The notes beneath the pieces are model-generated. The model worked only from the letters and a program-made list of their open reading frames with translations. It was not told the origin of the DNA and did no database searches. The position numbers and the translations under genes were made by a program. A DNA stretch of 64,000 nucleotides from Kibdelosporangium sp. MJ126-NF4 (GTDB lineage Bacteria > Actinomycetota > Actinomycetes > Mycobacteriales > Pseudonocardiaceae), in assembly GCF_000826545.1 (NCBI RefSeq), contig NZ_CDME01000002.1, forward strand, positions 1,497,187-1,561,186. Reading direction: 5' to 3'. Positions 1-7,346 of the stretch are shown here, one piece after another. The first letter of the stretch is position 1. Each line of letters begins with the position of its first letter.

Positions 1-60
1 CGGGCAAGCGGGCAAGCGTGTAAGCGGCCTTGCGCGTAGGTGGCCTTGCGCGCATAGCGC
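1..60. repeat. degenerate 8-bp tandem repeats at window edge
   Basis: The first 60 bases read as an 8-bp periodic series (cgggcaag, cgggcaag, cgtgtaag, cggccttg, cgcgtagg, tggccttg, cgcgcata). It may continue to the left of the window. It abuts the inverted-repeat element starting at about 63, and a loosely related sequence lies in inverted orientation beyond the right arm (about 907-955). No coding signal is seen. Confidence 0.5.
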
Positions 61-62
61 AT

Positions 63-906
63 GGGTGTGGTTCGTGGTTGGTTTCCTCCCGTATGGCCTG
101 GGCGCAGCCATACCACGGCGTGTCGGGAGGTCGGCCTACGCAAACCAACCCACAGCGCAGGCGATACCGACCTCCCGGCACGCCGTGGTTTCCTCCGGCA
201 GGACATACGGGAGGGAACCGACCACGCCTCTTTTTCCAGGCACAGGAAATCACGTGAGCACAGCCAACCGGGTGGACAGACCACGTGTTGGTTTCCCTCT
301 CGGCGGCCTGCCGTCCGGCGAGGACCCGCAGTTCAAGCCACAAGCCAACTCGAGGGTCGGGAACAAGCCCGACACACCGGGCACCACAATCACGTCCCTG
401 AAGCGGGCCTTCGGCGGTAACAGCACACAGAGTGGCGGCGGCACACACGCGGCGGCAGCAGTCATACAGCGACGGCAGTCCCGAGATGGCGACAGTCACG
501 TGACAGCCGCACCCATACGGTCGCCGCACCCACACGACAGCTGCACCCAAACGACGGCCACACCCACGAGATGGCCGCACCCACACGGCGGCGGCACTCA
601 CGAGATGGCCGCAGTCACGTGTCTGCCAGGGAAAGACAAAGAGATGCCTCGCCGGCGGGCAGGCCTCCAAGAGGGGGACACAAACAACTCTGTTCGCCGA
701 GCCGGTTCGCTTAACCCACGTGATTTCCTGGGTCGAGTGGGGGGCGCGGGGCGCCCCTCCCGTATGTCCTGCCAAAGGAAACCACGGCGTGCCGGGAGGT
801 CGGTATCGCCTGCGCTGTGGGTTGGTTTTCGTAGGCCGACCTCCCGACACGCCGTGGTATGGCTGCGCCCAGGCCATACGGGAGGGACACCCCACGAACC
901 ACACCC
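63..906. repeat. large nested inverted-repeat element
   Basis: Positions 85-215 and 755-885 are reverse complements at 128 of 131 positions by direct reading (position i pairs with 970-i). The similarity extends, with small indels, to 63-77 against 892-906, 243-256 against 717-730, and 305-323 against 647-665, giving arms of about 260 bp. Each 131-bp core is itself a near-palindrome: in the left arm 85-95 pairs with 204-214, and 113-134 pairs with 167-188 with one mismatch, leaving a loop of about 32 nt. The spacer contains a 17-bp tandem array. No credible gene overlaps it. The nature of the element is unknown. Candidates are a MITE-like mobile element, a replication or partition site, or a structured transcript. 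Confidence 0.9.
421..624. repeat. 12 x 17-bp degenerate direct-repeat array
   Basis: The stretch divides into twelve consecutive 17-base units starting at 421, 438, 455, 472, 489, 506, 523, 540, 557, 574, 591 and 608. The best conserved units read gccgcacccacacgaca (523) and gccgcacccacacggcg (574). Shared elements are a GCCGCA-like head and a CACACG or CACGAG centre. The period is fixed although the units have diverged. A period of 17 shifts the reading frame at every unit, which argues against coding. The array sits centrally between the inverted-repeat arms. Unit length and copy number resemble iterons or a regulator-binding array, but no Rep or Par gene is present in the window. Confidence 0.8.
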
Positions 907-1056
907 CTGCGCTGGCGCGCACACCACACACCCTGCGCTCTTGCGCTCCTACGCGCGACAGCCGTCTTCCAGCCGAAACCCGCGCACACCACCCCAACCA
1001 CAACCGGCACCCACACGATCGGCCGACCGCCCGACTTTGACGGAACCCTGGGGGGA

Positions 1057-1112
1057 ACGGGAGTCAGCGTAAGACTGGCTCCCGTGCAGGCGGTACCCAC
1101 CAGCGCTGGTGG
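1057..1112 (-). terminator. hairpins downstream of the lipoprotein gene
   Basis: An 11-bp stem (1057-1067 with 1075-1085, one mismatch, 7-nt loop) is followed by a perfect 16-base palindrome ccaccagcgctggtgg at 1097-1112. Both lie just beyond the stop at 1124 of the minus-strand lipoprotein gene, so a termination role is likely. No strong T-run follows. The sequence between the inverted-repeat element and these hairpins (907-1056) holds no supported gene. Confidence 0.5.
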
Positions 1113-1123
1113 TGGGCACCGCA

Positions 1124-2071
1124 CTAACTGCCCAGCGGAACCAAGCCCATGGAACGGAACTTCCAGCCGTCGGACTGACGCTCCGCCTCGAACTGGACGC
1201 GCAGCACCCGCTCGGTGGGCTGCGGCGCGTCCACGCTCGTGACTGTGGTCTTCACCAGCGCGAGGCCGGTCACCAGGTCCGCTCCGACCGTTTTCGCCGC
1301 GATCATCGGATCGCGCGCGACCGTCACCGTGGTGCGTTTCTCCTTCAGGGTCTGCGCCGCGTTGGTCATCGCGCCGCGCATCTGGGACAACAGCGGTTCG
1401 GCGGTGACCGCCAGCTGGCGGTTCAGCGAGCCGTCGACGTCGTTGCCGTCCACTCCCATCAGGGACACCAGGTTGGTGTGGACCTCAGCCAGCGCGGTAT
1501 CCCGCACCTGGGCCATCGCGTTGTCGCTCCAGGGCTTCGGGAGTGACTTGAGCGTCGGGTTGACGACGATCTCGCTGTACCGCCAGGTGTTCTGTTCGCG
1601 CTTGGCCACGGCGAGGATCGCCGCTGCCCCTGCGCCGGACTGGCCACCGGGGCGGGTGCTGGTCTGGTCGACCATCACGAGCACTCGTGCGGACGTCTCG
1701 TACAACTCCGACACGGCGGCGTCGTGCACCTTCGAGGTGACCTGCGCCCCGGCCTCACGCACCGGGCCGAGCAGCTTGTCCACCTCGGTGCGGGCCGAGC
1801 CGGTCAGGTGCTGGGCGACGGCCTGCTGCTGGCCGCCGGGGTTGGCCGGGTCGAAGCTGAACACGGCCTCGATCGCGGTCTTCGTCGCGGCCAGCACGCT
1901 CTCGGTCGCGGCGGGATCGACCGCTGCCAGGTTGACCGGTTTGGACGATGCCGGTGGTTGCGGAGCGGACACGGGCGTCCCCTCCACCGCTTGCGTGCAG
2001 CCTGCGAGCAACGCCAGGCACAGAATCGGCCACACCCTCACAGCTACCCCGTTCCTCGCGCTCGACCTCAT
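1124..2071 (-). CDS. putative lipoprotein, Mce-associated-like
   Basis: A 315-residue protein with a lipoprotein signal: a basic N-terminus, a hydrophobic stretch and a lipobox LAGC with the lipidated cysteine near residue 25, so the mature protein should be anchored outside the membrane. The exported part has an alpha-helical N-terminal half and a later region containing NTWRYSEIVVNP. This resembles the NTF2-like fold of Mce-associated proteins, an inference from style only. The ATG at 2071 is preferred because it puts the signal peptide at the N-terminus; a GTG at 2092 would add seven residues. Neither start has a strong ribosome site. It lies about 80 bp downstream of the MFS gene on the same strand and may be the last gene of that run. 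Confidence 0.75.
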   Translation of the reverse strand: MRSSARNGVAVRVWPILCLALLAGCTQAVEGTPVSAPQPPASSKPVNLAAVDPAATESVLAATKTAIEAVFSFDPANPGGQQQAVAQHLTGSARTEVDKLLGPVREAGAQVTSKVHDAAVSELYETSARVLVMVDQTSTRPGGQSGAGAAAILAVAKREQNTWRYSEIVVNPTLKSLPKPWSDNAMAQVRDTALAEVHTNLVSLMGVDGNDVDGSLNRQLAVTAEPLLSQMRGAMTNAAQTLKEKRTTVTVARDPMIAAKTVGADLVTGLALVKTTVTSVDAPQPTERVLRVQFEAERQSDGWKFRSMGLVPLGS

Positions 2072-2118
2072 TGTCAGCGCACGTCCACTCACACTGCGTC
2101 ACAGCAATGAGATCAGAC

Positions 2119-2130
2119 GTCCGTACGGAC
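2119..2130. promoter_or_regulatory. 12-base palindrome between MFS and lipoprotein genes
   Basis: gtccgtacggac is a perfect dyad in the short gap between the MFS stop (2154) and the lipoprotein start. It could be an operator for a separate promoter of the lipoprotein gene. No -10/-35 pair is clear. Confidence 0.3.
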
Positions 2131-2153
2131 TCGACACGGGGCCCCAGTTCGTC

Positions 2154-3365
2154 CTAACGGACTGCGCGGACCGGACGGATCAGCGCGGCGCCGATCAACG
2201 CGGCCACGGCAGCGAGCACATAGAGCCCGGTGTACCCACCCAGCGCGGTGATCACCGCACCCGCGACGGCGGGCGCGACGGCCTGCGGGGCTGTGTTGGC
2301 GATGTTCACGATGCCCAGGTCGCGGGCTCTGCTCGCTTCGGACGGCAGCACCTCGGTGATCAGCGCGTTGTCCACCGCGAGGTAAACGCCGTAGCCAACG
2401 CCCATCAGCGCGGCGGCCACCAGCGCCGAGGGCCAGCTCTGGCCGAACCCGAGTATCAGCATGGCGGCACCGACGATCACCGACGACACCACCACGAACA
2501 CCTTGCGCCTGCCGGTCCGGTCCGACCACTTCCCGGCGATCACGCTGGTCAGCAACACACCGGCGGTGTACAGCACGATCAGGACGAACACCGCTTTCGG
2601 CGGATCGGGGTGCTTGACCACGTCACGCAGGTAGTACAACAGGTACAGCGTGCCGACCGCGTTGGCGAGCTGGATGGCGAACCGGCAGCCGAACGCCCAC
2701 CCGAGGTCACGGCTGCCGCGGACGCGAAACGGTGTCGAGACGGGCGGCCGCGCGGGTTTGCGGTCGAGCGGGTTGAGCAGGAACGGCACGATCAGCGCGA
2801 GCAACAACAGGGCCAGCACCAGATATCCGCCGTACTGGCCGGTCACGACACTGGTCACCAGGAACGTGCCGAGGATCAGCGACAGCGGGATCGGCAACCC
2901 GATGAAGGCGGACACCAATCCGCGTTGCCGCACAGGCACCTGGTCGGGCACAGAGGCGGTGAGCGCCGCGTACATCGCGTTCGTCCCCGCCTGGACCACC
3001 GCCCACAACACCGCGACGCCCAGCAACGCCTGCTGCGAGCCGAGCGCGATCAGCGCGGCGGCGCACACCAGGCCGCTGCCCAGCACCCACGGCCGACGCC
3101 TGCCGAACCGCGACATCGTCCGGTCGGACAACGCACCGGCGATCGGGCAGACCACAATGGACACGATCGCGGCCACCGTGGTGATCCAGCCGAGGTTGAC
3201 CACCTTCGACGCCGGGTCGATCGCCTCGATCTGCAACGGCAGCAACACCTGGATCGGCGTGAGCACCGCGACCGACATGCCGAGCGTCGCCAGCGACAGC
3301 GACCCGATCCACACCCCGCCGACCGGTTTGGTCGGCACGTCCGTCACCGTGCTGTCCGCGGTCAC
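2154..3365 (-). CDS. MFS transporter
   Basis: A 403-residue polytopic inner-membrane protein with about 12 hydrophobic segments. It carries two copies of the MFS loop motif, GALSDRTMSRFGRRRPW between TM2 and TM3, and AGKWSDRTGRRKVFV in the second half. The start is the GTG at 3365, which overlaps the TGA of the upstream esterase gene as GTGA, implying translational coupling. Its substrate cannot be read from sequence. Its coupling to an acyl-CoA ligase and a PF00756 esterase suggests export or uptake of the acyl compound those enzymes handle. Known of the family: proton-coupled secondary transport. Confidence 0.88.
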   Translation of the reverse strand: MTADSTVTDVPTKPVGGVWIGSLSLATLGMSVAVLTPIQVLLPLQIEAIDPASKVVNLGWITTVAAIVSIVVCPIAGALSDRTMSRFGRRRPWVLGSGLVCAAALIALGSQQALLGVAVLWAVVQAGTNAMYAALTASVPDQVPVRQRGLVSAFIGLPIPLSLILGTFLVTSVVTGQYGGYLVLALLLLALIVPFLLNPLDRKPARPPVSTPFRVRGSRDLGWAFGCRFAIQLANAVGTLYLLYYLRDVVKHPDPPKAVFVLIVLYTAGVLLTSVIAGKWSDRTGRRKVFVVVSSVIVGAAMLILGFGQSWPSALVAAALMGVGYGVYLAVDNALITEVLPSEASRARDLGIVNIANTAPQAVAPAVAGAVITALGGYTGLYVLAAVAALIGAALIRPVRAVR

Positions 3366-4606
3366 GCCGACTCCGAAATGGACACGTGCACAGTATGCCT
3401 GCGACCGGCCCCGGTCGGCCCCAGACGCACCGACAACGCCAGCCGCCCGTCCGGGTCGGCCCGCACGGTCACCGTGCGGCGGTCGAACGGGCCGTCGACG
3501 GCGACCTGGTGCTCCCGGTCCGGTTCGAACCACTCCGCGGTCCGCACGGTCGCGGTGCCGCTGCCGATCAGGGTGAAGCCACTGCAGTGCGCGTTGGCCA
3601 ATGTGGAGAACTCCATCCGTGGACGTCTGAAGTGGACTGTCCAGCCGCGCGCCCGGTAGTCGGCCTCGGCCGAGATGTGCGAGAACGGGGTCGGGGTGAT
3701 GGTCGGGTTGGCGAAGACGTTGGCGATGGTCGGCAGCGTGGCCCGCAGGTCCCGCGCCCAGTAGGGCCAGTCGTGCGTGCCGTGGCCGTAGTGCCAGTCG
3801 TGTTGGATACCGAGCCGTTCCAGCCGCCGGTGCAGGCGCATCGACTCGTGGAACACGATCGCCTCGACCGGGTCCGGTTTGGACCGGATGTCCAGCGGAC
3901 CGGGCAGGCCGGTTCCGGTCCGCACGGTCAACGACATCCCACGCAGGTTCGGCGCGAGATCCCACGGGTTGTGCGCACGCCAGCGGACAGACTGGGTGAT
4001 CCGGTCGCCCCAGATCGCTCCGAGCGGCCCGCCGTCGCGCCGTGCGGCGATCTCGGGCACGAACGTGTACCGGTTGGTGTCCACCACGCCGGAGAAGCTC
4101 GCCACGGCCGTGAACAGGTCCGGATGCCTTGCCGCGTAGGACATCGCGCCGAACCCGCCCATCGACAGCCCGGCCAGCGCGCGGCCGCGGCGGTGCGCGA
4201 TCGTCCGGAAGGTCCGGTCGACCCACGGCAGCAGTTCCCTGATGTGGAACGTCTCCCACCGCGCGAGGCCGTAGCGGCCCGGCTTGACCCAGTCGGAGTA
4301 GAAGCCGTTGCCCGCGTTCGGCATCACCACGATGAACGGCATGTCCTCCGTGGACTTCGTCGCCTCACCCTTGTCGGTCCACGACCGGTAGTCGTCGTCC
4401 CCGCCGTGCAGCAGGTACAGCACCGGGTAGCGCACGCGCGGATCCTCGCCGTAGCCGTTCGGGAACAGGATCCGCAGCCTGGTCGGGTCGGTGAGCACGC
4501 GGGAGCGCAGTTCGTACTCGGCCAGCCGGGGGCCGATCACCATCCTTGACGTGACGGTGGGACTTGACGTGCCGATGTCAGTCCTTTCGGTACGGTCGTC
4601 GATCAC
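3362..4606 (-). CDS. PF00756-type esterase / acyltransferase with C-terminal extension
   Basis: A 414-residue alpha/beta hydrolase of the esterase D / antigen 85 superfamily. Visible are the oxyanion-region motif LYLLHGGDDDY, the nucleophile elbow GLSMGGFG with Ser near residue 148, and a late His in HGTHDWPYW. Residues beyond about 300 form a beta-rich extension without a recognised domain. The GTG start at 4606 overlaps the ligase stop (GTGA); an internal ATG at 4543 is an alternative. No signal peptide is evident. Members of this superfamily hydrolyse or transfer acyl groups, and mycobacterial Ag85 transfers mycolate to trehalose. Here an acyl-transfer or esterase role on the product of the coupled ligase is an inference. 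A paralogue lies at 15958-16863. Confidence 0.82.
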   Translation of the reverse strand: MIDDRTERTDIGTSSPTVTSRMVIGPRLAEYELRSRVLTDPTRLRILFPNGYGEDPRVRYPVLYLLHGGDDDYRSWTDKGEATKSTEDMPFIVVMPNAGNGFYSDWVKPGRYGLARWETFHIRELLPWVDRTFRTIAHRRGRALAGLSMGGFGAMSYAARHPDLFTAVASFSGVVDTNRYTFVPEIAARRDGGPLGAIWGDRITQSVRWRAHNPWDLAPNLRGMSLTVRTGTGLPGPLDIRSKPDPVEAIVFHESMRLHRRLERLGIQHDWHYGHGTHDWPYWARDLRATLPTIANVFANPTITPTPFSHISAEADYRARGWTVHFRRPRMEFSTLANAHCSGFTLIGSGTATVRTAEWFEPDREHQVAVDGPFDRRTVTVRADPDGRLALSVRLGPTGAGRRHTVHVSISESA

Positions 4607-6030
4607 CGCACACCGGCCAGCCGCTCCGCGCGGATCGCCGCACGCCGGACCTTCCCGGCCTCGTCGCGCAGCGGGTAGTCGACGCGCTCGAACGTGCGGG
4701 GCAGCTTGTAGCTGACCAGTCGTTGCTTCAGGTGGTCGAGCAGGTCGTCGACGTCGAGAGGCTCGGCGGTCTGCACGACGGCGTGCACGATGTTGCCGTA
4801 CTCGTCGTCCGGCAGGCCGATCACACAACTGGACTGCACGGCGGGGTGTTCGTCCAGCGCGGCCTCGATCTCGGCCGGGAAGACGTTGGCGCCACCGACC
4901 AGGATCATGTCCGGTTTGCGGTCGGCCAGGTACAGGTAGCCGTCCTCGTCGAGCTTGCCGAGGTCACCCTGCGACTCCCAGCCACCGTCCAGTGTGGTCG
5001 GTTCGTCGCCGAGGTACCGGTAGGTCGCCGGGTCTCCCGGCGACGGGCGCATCCAGATCTCGCCGACCGCACCGACCGGCACGTCGTTGTGGTCCGCGTC
5101 CAGAACGCGCATCTCGCCGCGAGTGACCTTGCCGACACTGCCGGGGTGGGTCAGCCAGTCCGTGCCCGAGATCAGGCACCCGGCCTGTGCCTCGGTGCTC
5201 GCGTACAGCTCGTACACCCGCTCCGGGCCGATCCAGTCCAGCCACGCGTGTTTCAGCCACGGCGGGCACGGTGCCGCGCCGTGCAACACGACCTGCAGGC
5301 TGGACACGTCGGCGGAGTCACGCTCGTCCGGCGGCAGCCGCCAGATCCGATGCATCATCGTCGGCACCAGGAAGACCCATTCCACCCGGTGCTCCGGCAC
5401 GAGCCGCAGCAGTTCCGACGGGTCGAACCGGGACATCACCACGATGTGGCTGCCGGTGAACAGGGCCGCGGCGGACATCATGAACGGGGCGTTGTGGTAC
5501 AGCGGACCGGCCACGAGGTGCACGCCGTCCGGCCGCATGCCGAACAGGCCCGCGAACTCGTCCATCACCTCGGCCACCGCGGGATGCGTGGCCACGATCA
5601 CCTTGGGACGGCCGGTGCTCCCACCGGACGTCGGCGCCTTCCACGCCGGTGCCACCGCGGGTGGCAGCGGCTCGTCGGAATCGTCCGGTTCGACCTCCGC
5701 CCGGCCGAGACCCACCACAAGGGACGGACGTACCACGTCCAGCAGAGCCTGCTGTTCACCGTCGGGCAACCGGTAGGACACCGGCTGCGGGGTCGCGCCG
5801 AGCTTCCACGTCGCTACCGCGGCCAGCAGGGAACCGATACCATTGGGCAGGCCGATGGTCACCAGATCGCCTGCCTTGACGCCCCGCGCCGCGTAGGCGC
5901 GGGCGACCGCGTTCGTCTGTTTGTCGAACTGCGCTCTCGTCAGGGTGATCCCGTCACAGGTGACCGCGGGACGGTCCGGGTCGGCTGAGGCGAGCTCGGC
6001 CAGGCGGGTGGCCAGCGGGGTGGGCGGCAT
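4603..6030 (-). CDS. AMP-dependent acyl-CoA synthetase/ligase
   Basis: A 475-residue member of the ANL adenylate-forming family. Motif A3 is PTSGGSTGRPKV (residues about 133-144), A5 is YELYASTEAQ, the hinge region includes QGDLGKLDEDGYLYLADR, and the C-terminal GKVRRAAIR carries the catalytic-type lysine. It lacks features of FAALs, so transfer to CoA rather than to an ACP is likely. The acid substrate is not evident. The start is the ATG at 6030, preceded by GGAAGGG at suitable spacing. It is the first gene of a coupled run ligase-esterase-MFS and is divergent from the PucR-type regulator, with about 130 bp of shared promoter region. Confidence 0.88.
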   Translation of the reverse strand: MPPTPLATRLAELASADPDRPAVTCDGITLTRAQFDKQTNAVARAYAARGVKAGDLVTIGLPNGIGSLLAAVATWKLGATPQPVSYRLPDGEQQALLDVVRPSLVVGLGRAEVEPDDSDEPLPPAVAPAWKAPTSGGSTGRPKVIVATHPAVAEVMDEFAGLFGMRPDGVHLVAGPLYHNAPFMMSAAALFTGSHIVVMSRFDPSELLRLVPEHRVEWVFLVPTMMHRIWRLPPDERDSADVSSLQVVLHGAAPCPPWLKHAWLDWIGPERVYELYASTEAQAGCLISGTDWLTHPGSVGKVTRGEMRVLDADHNDVPVGAVGEIWMRPSPGDPATYRYLGDEPTTLDGGWESQGDLGKLDEDGYLYLADRKPDMILVGGANVFPAEIEAALDEHPAVQSSCVIGLPDDEYGNIVHAVVQTAEPLDVDDLLDHLKQRLVSYKLPRTFERVDYPLRDEAGKVRRAAIRAERLAGVR

Positions 6031-6161
6031 CGGCAACGACCCTTCCATGCACATCGTCGTGTTCGGTTCAGGATTACCCTGATCAGTGATTGCCACAACG
6101 TCAGGCGGGCAACGGTGGCCGCCACACCATCCTGGCAGTGCCGGGATTGGAGGTATCCACA

Positions 6162-7280
6162 ATGACCGTCCGCGCCGTCCTCGACGACCTGCTGCGGGAT
6201 CCGGCGATGCTGGACGCCATCGTGAACCGGCTGGTCGCCAGGATCAGGACCCAGGTCCCCGAGTACGACCGGATCTCCGAGGCCACGCTGCGGCAGGGCA
6301 ACCGGCAGATCATGATCGCCGCGCTCGTCCAGCTGCGGGAGGGCAGGCTGCCCGAAGGCGCGGAGCTGCGCGAGATCAACAGCGTCGGCGCCGACCGGGC
6401 CAGGCAGGGCATCAGCCTGACCGCCGTGCTGGCGGCGTACAGCGTCGCCGGTGAGGAATTCTGGAATCTGCTCTCCACCGAGTGGAAAAGGCGCGGTGCG
6501 AACGACGCCGCGTTGCTGCAGGTGATGCACCTCATCTGGCGGTGGCTGGACGTGGTGACGGTCGCGGCGGCCGAGGCGCACCGCGAGGTCGAGCTGCGCA
6601 GTGCCCGTGAGGACGAGCAGCGGATGGGTGACGCGCTGCGCGCGTTGCTCACCCAGGCTCCGTCGGAACTGGCCACGCAGCAGTACCTGGTGCAGCTCGG
6701 CCTGACGCCGGGCGGACGGTATTCCGCGCTGCGCGGCAGGCTCGCGCCCGGTGTCCCGGTGTCCGCGCTGCGGGCCACAATGGCCGATGGCGCACTCGTC
6801 GCGGCCGTGGTGAACCAGGACGTGCTCGGACTGTTGACATCGCAGGCGGAGCTGCTGCCGTCGCTCGGCACTTTCGGGATCGGACCGGAGGTGGCGGACC
6901 TGCGTGCGTCCTATGTGGCCGCGGGGCGGGCGCTGACCGCGGCGCTGCGGATGGGGCTGACCGGCCAGCACAGCCTGGCGACGCTGCGGTTGGCCGGAGT
7001 CGCGGCGGTCGACGACGAGATGACCGCGATCCTCACCGAACGCCTGCTGGTCCCGTTGCGCGTCAAGGGAAACTTTGGTGAGGAGATCTGGCGGTCGGTG
7101 CTCGGATACCTGGCGCACGAGCTGCGGATCGACGAGACGGCCGCGGCGATGCACGTACACCCCAACACCCTGCGCCACCGGCTCACCCACTTCTCCGACC
7201 TCACCGGCGCGGATCTGCGCAACCCGGCCGACATCGCCGAGATCTGGTGGCTCAGCACAGTTCCAGCCCCCAACGCCTGA
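6162..7280 (+). CDS. PucR/CdaR-type helix-turn-helix regulator
   Basis: A 372-residue cytoplasmic protein. The N-terminal and middle parts are helical, without a recognised ligand domain. The C-terminal segment (about 305-365) contains LRIDETAAAMHVHPNTLRHR, typical of the PucR C-terminal HTH. The ATG at 6162 follows a good ribosome site (ttggaggt). It is divergent from the acyl-CoA ligase, so it most likely controls the ligase-esterase-MFS run, and possibly the convergent PKS, through the shared 6031-6161 region. Members of this family often act as activators responding to a metabolite. Confidence 0.82.
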   Translation: MTVRAVLDDLLRDPAMLDAIVNRLVARIRTQVPEYDRISEATLRQGNRQIMIAALVQLREGRLPEGAELREINSVGADRARQGISLTAVLAAYSVAGEEFWNLLSTEWKRRGANDAALLQVMHLIWRWLDVVTVAAAEAHREVELRSAREDEQRMGDALRALLTQAPSELATQQYLVQLGLTPGGRYSALRGRLAPGVPVSALRATMADGALVAAVVNQDVLGLLTSQAELLPSLGTFGIGPEVADLRASYVAAGRALTAALRMGLTGQHSLATLRLAGVAAVDDEMTAILTERLLVPLRVKGNFGEEIWRSVLGYLAHELRIDETAAAMHVHPNTLRHRLTHFSDLTGADLRNPADIAEIWWLSTVPAPNA

Positions 7281-7284
7281 AAAG

Positions 7285-7332
7285 CCTCGTGAGTGGTTGG
7301 TCCGGTTAGAACCGGACCAACCACTCACGAGG
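7285..7332. terminator. strong bidirectional terminator hairpin
   Basis: A perfect 23-bp inverted repeat (7285-7307 with 7310-7332) lies between the convergent regulator and PKS genes, starting five bases after the regulator stop. The outer stem, ctcgtgagtg / cactcacgag, recurs in the hairpin at 62172-62217. Confidence 0.9.
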
Positions 7333-7346
7333 TTCTTTCTGGGGTT

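Noticed and set aside
421..624. CRISPR array
   Set aside because: The repeat units are 17 bp, directly adjacent without spacers, and diverged. No cas genes are present.
63..906. Linear-chromosome telomere (multiple palindromes)
   Set aside because: Actinomycete telomere palindromes are short and terminal. Here the arms are long and inverted around an array, sequence lies on both sides, and no terminal protein genes are present.
65..1072. A 335-codon open frame through the inverted-repeat region
   Set aside because: It crosses both arms and a 17-bp array whose period breaks the codon frame. Its composition is not protein-like and no ribosome site precedes it.
1215..3659. An 814-codon plus-strand frame opposite the lipoprotein and MFS genes
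   Set aside because: It is a GC-driven shadow. The minus-strand genes have clear motifs and coupled starts.
6031..6161. Specific operator for the PucR-type regulator
   Set aside because: Several short partial dyads are present, but none is convincing by eye.
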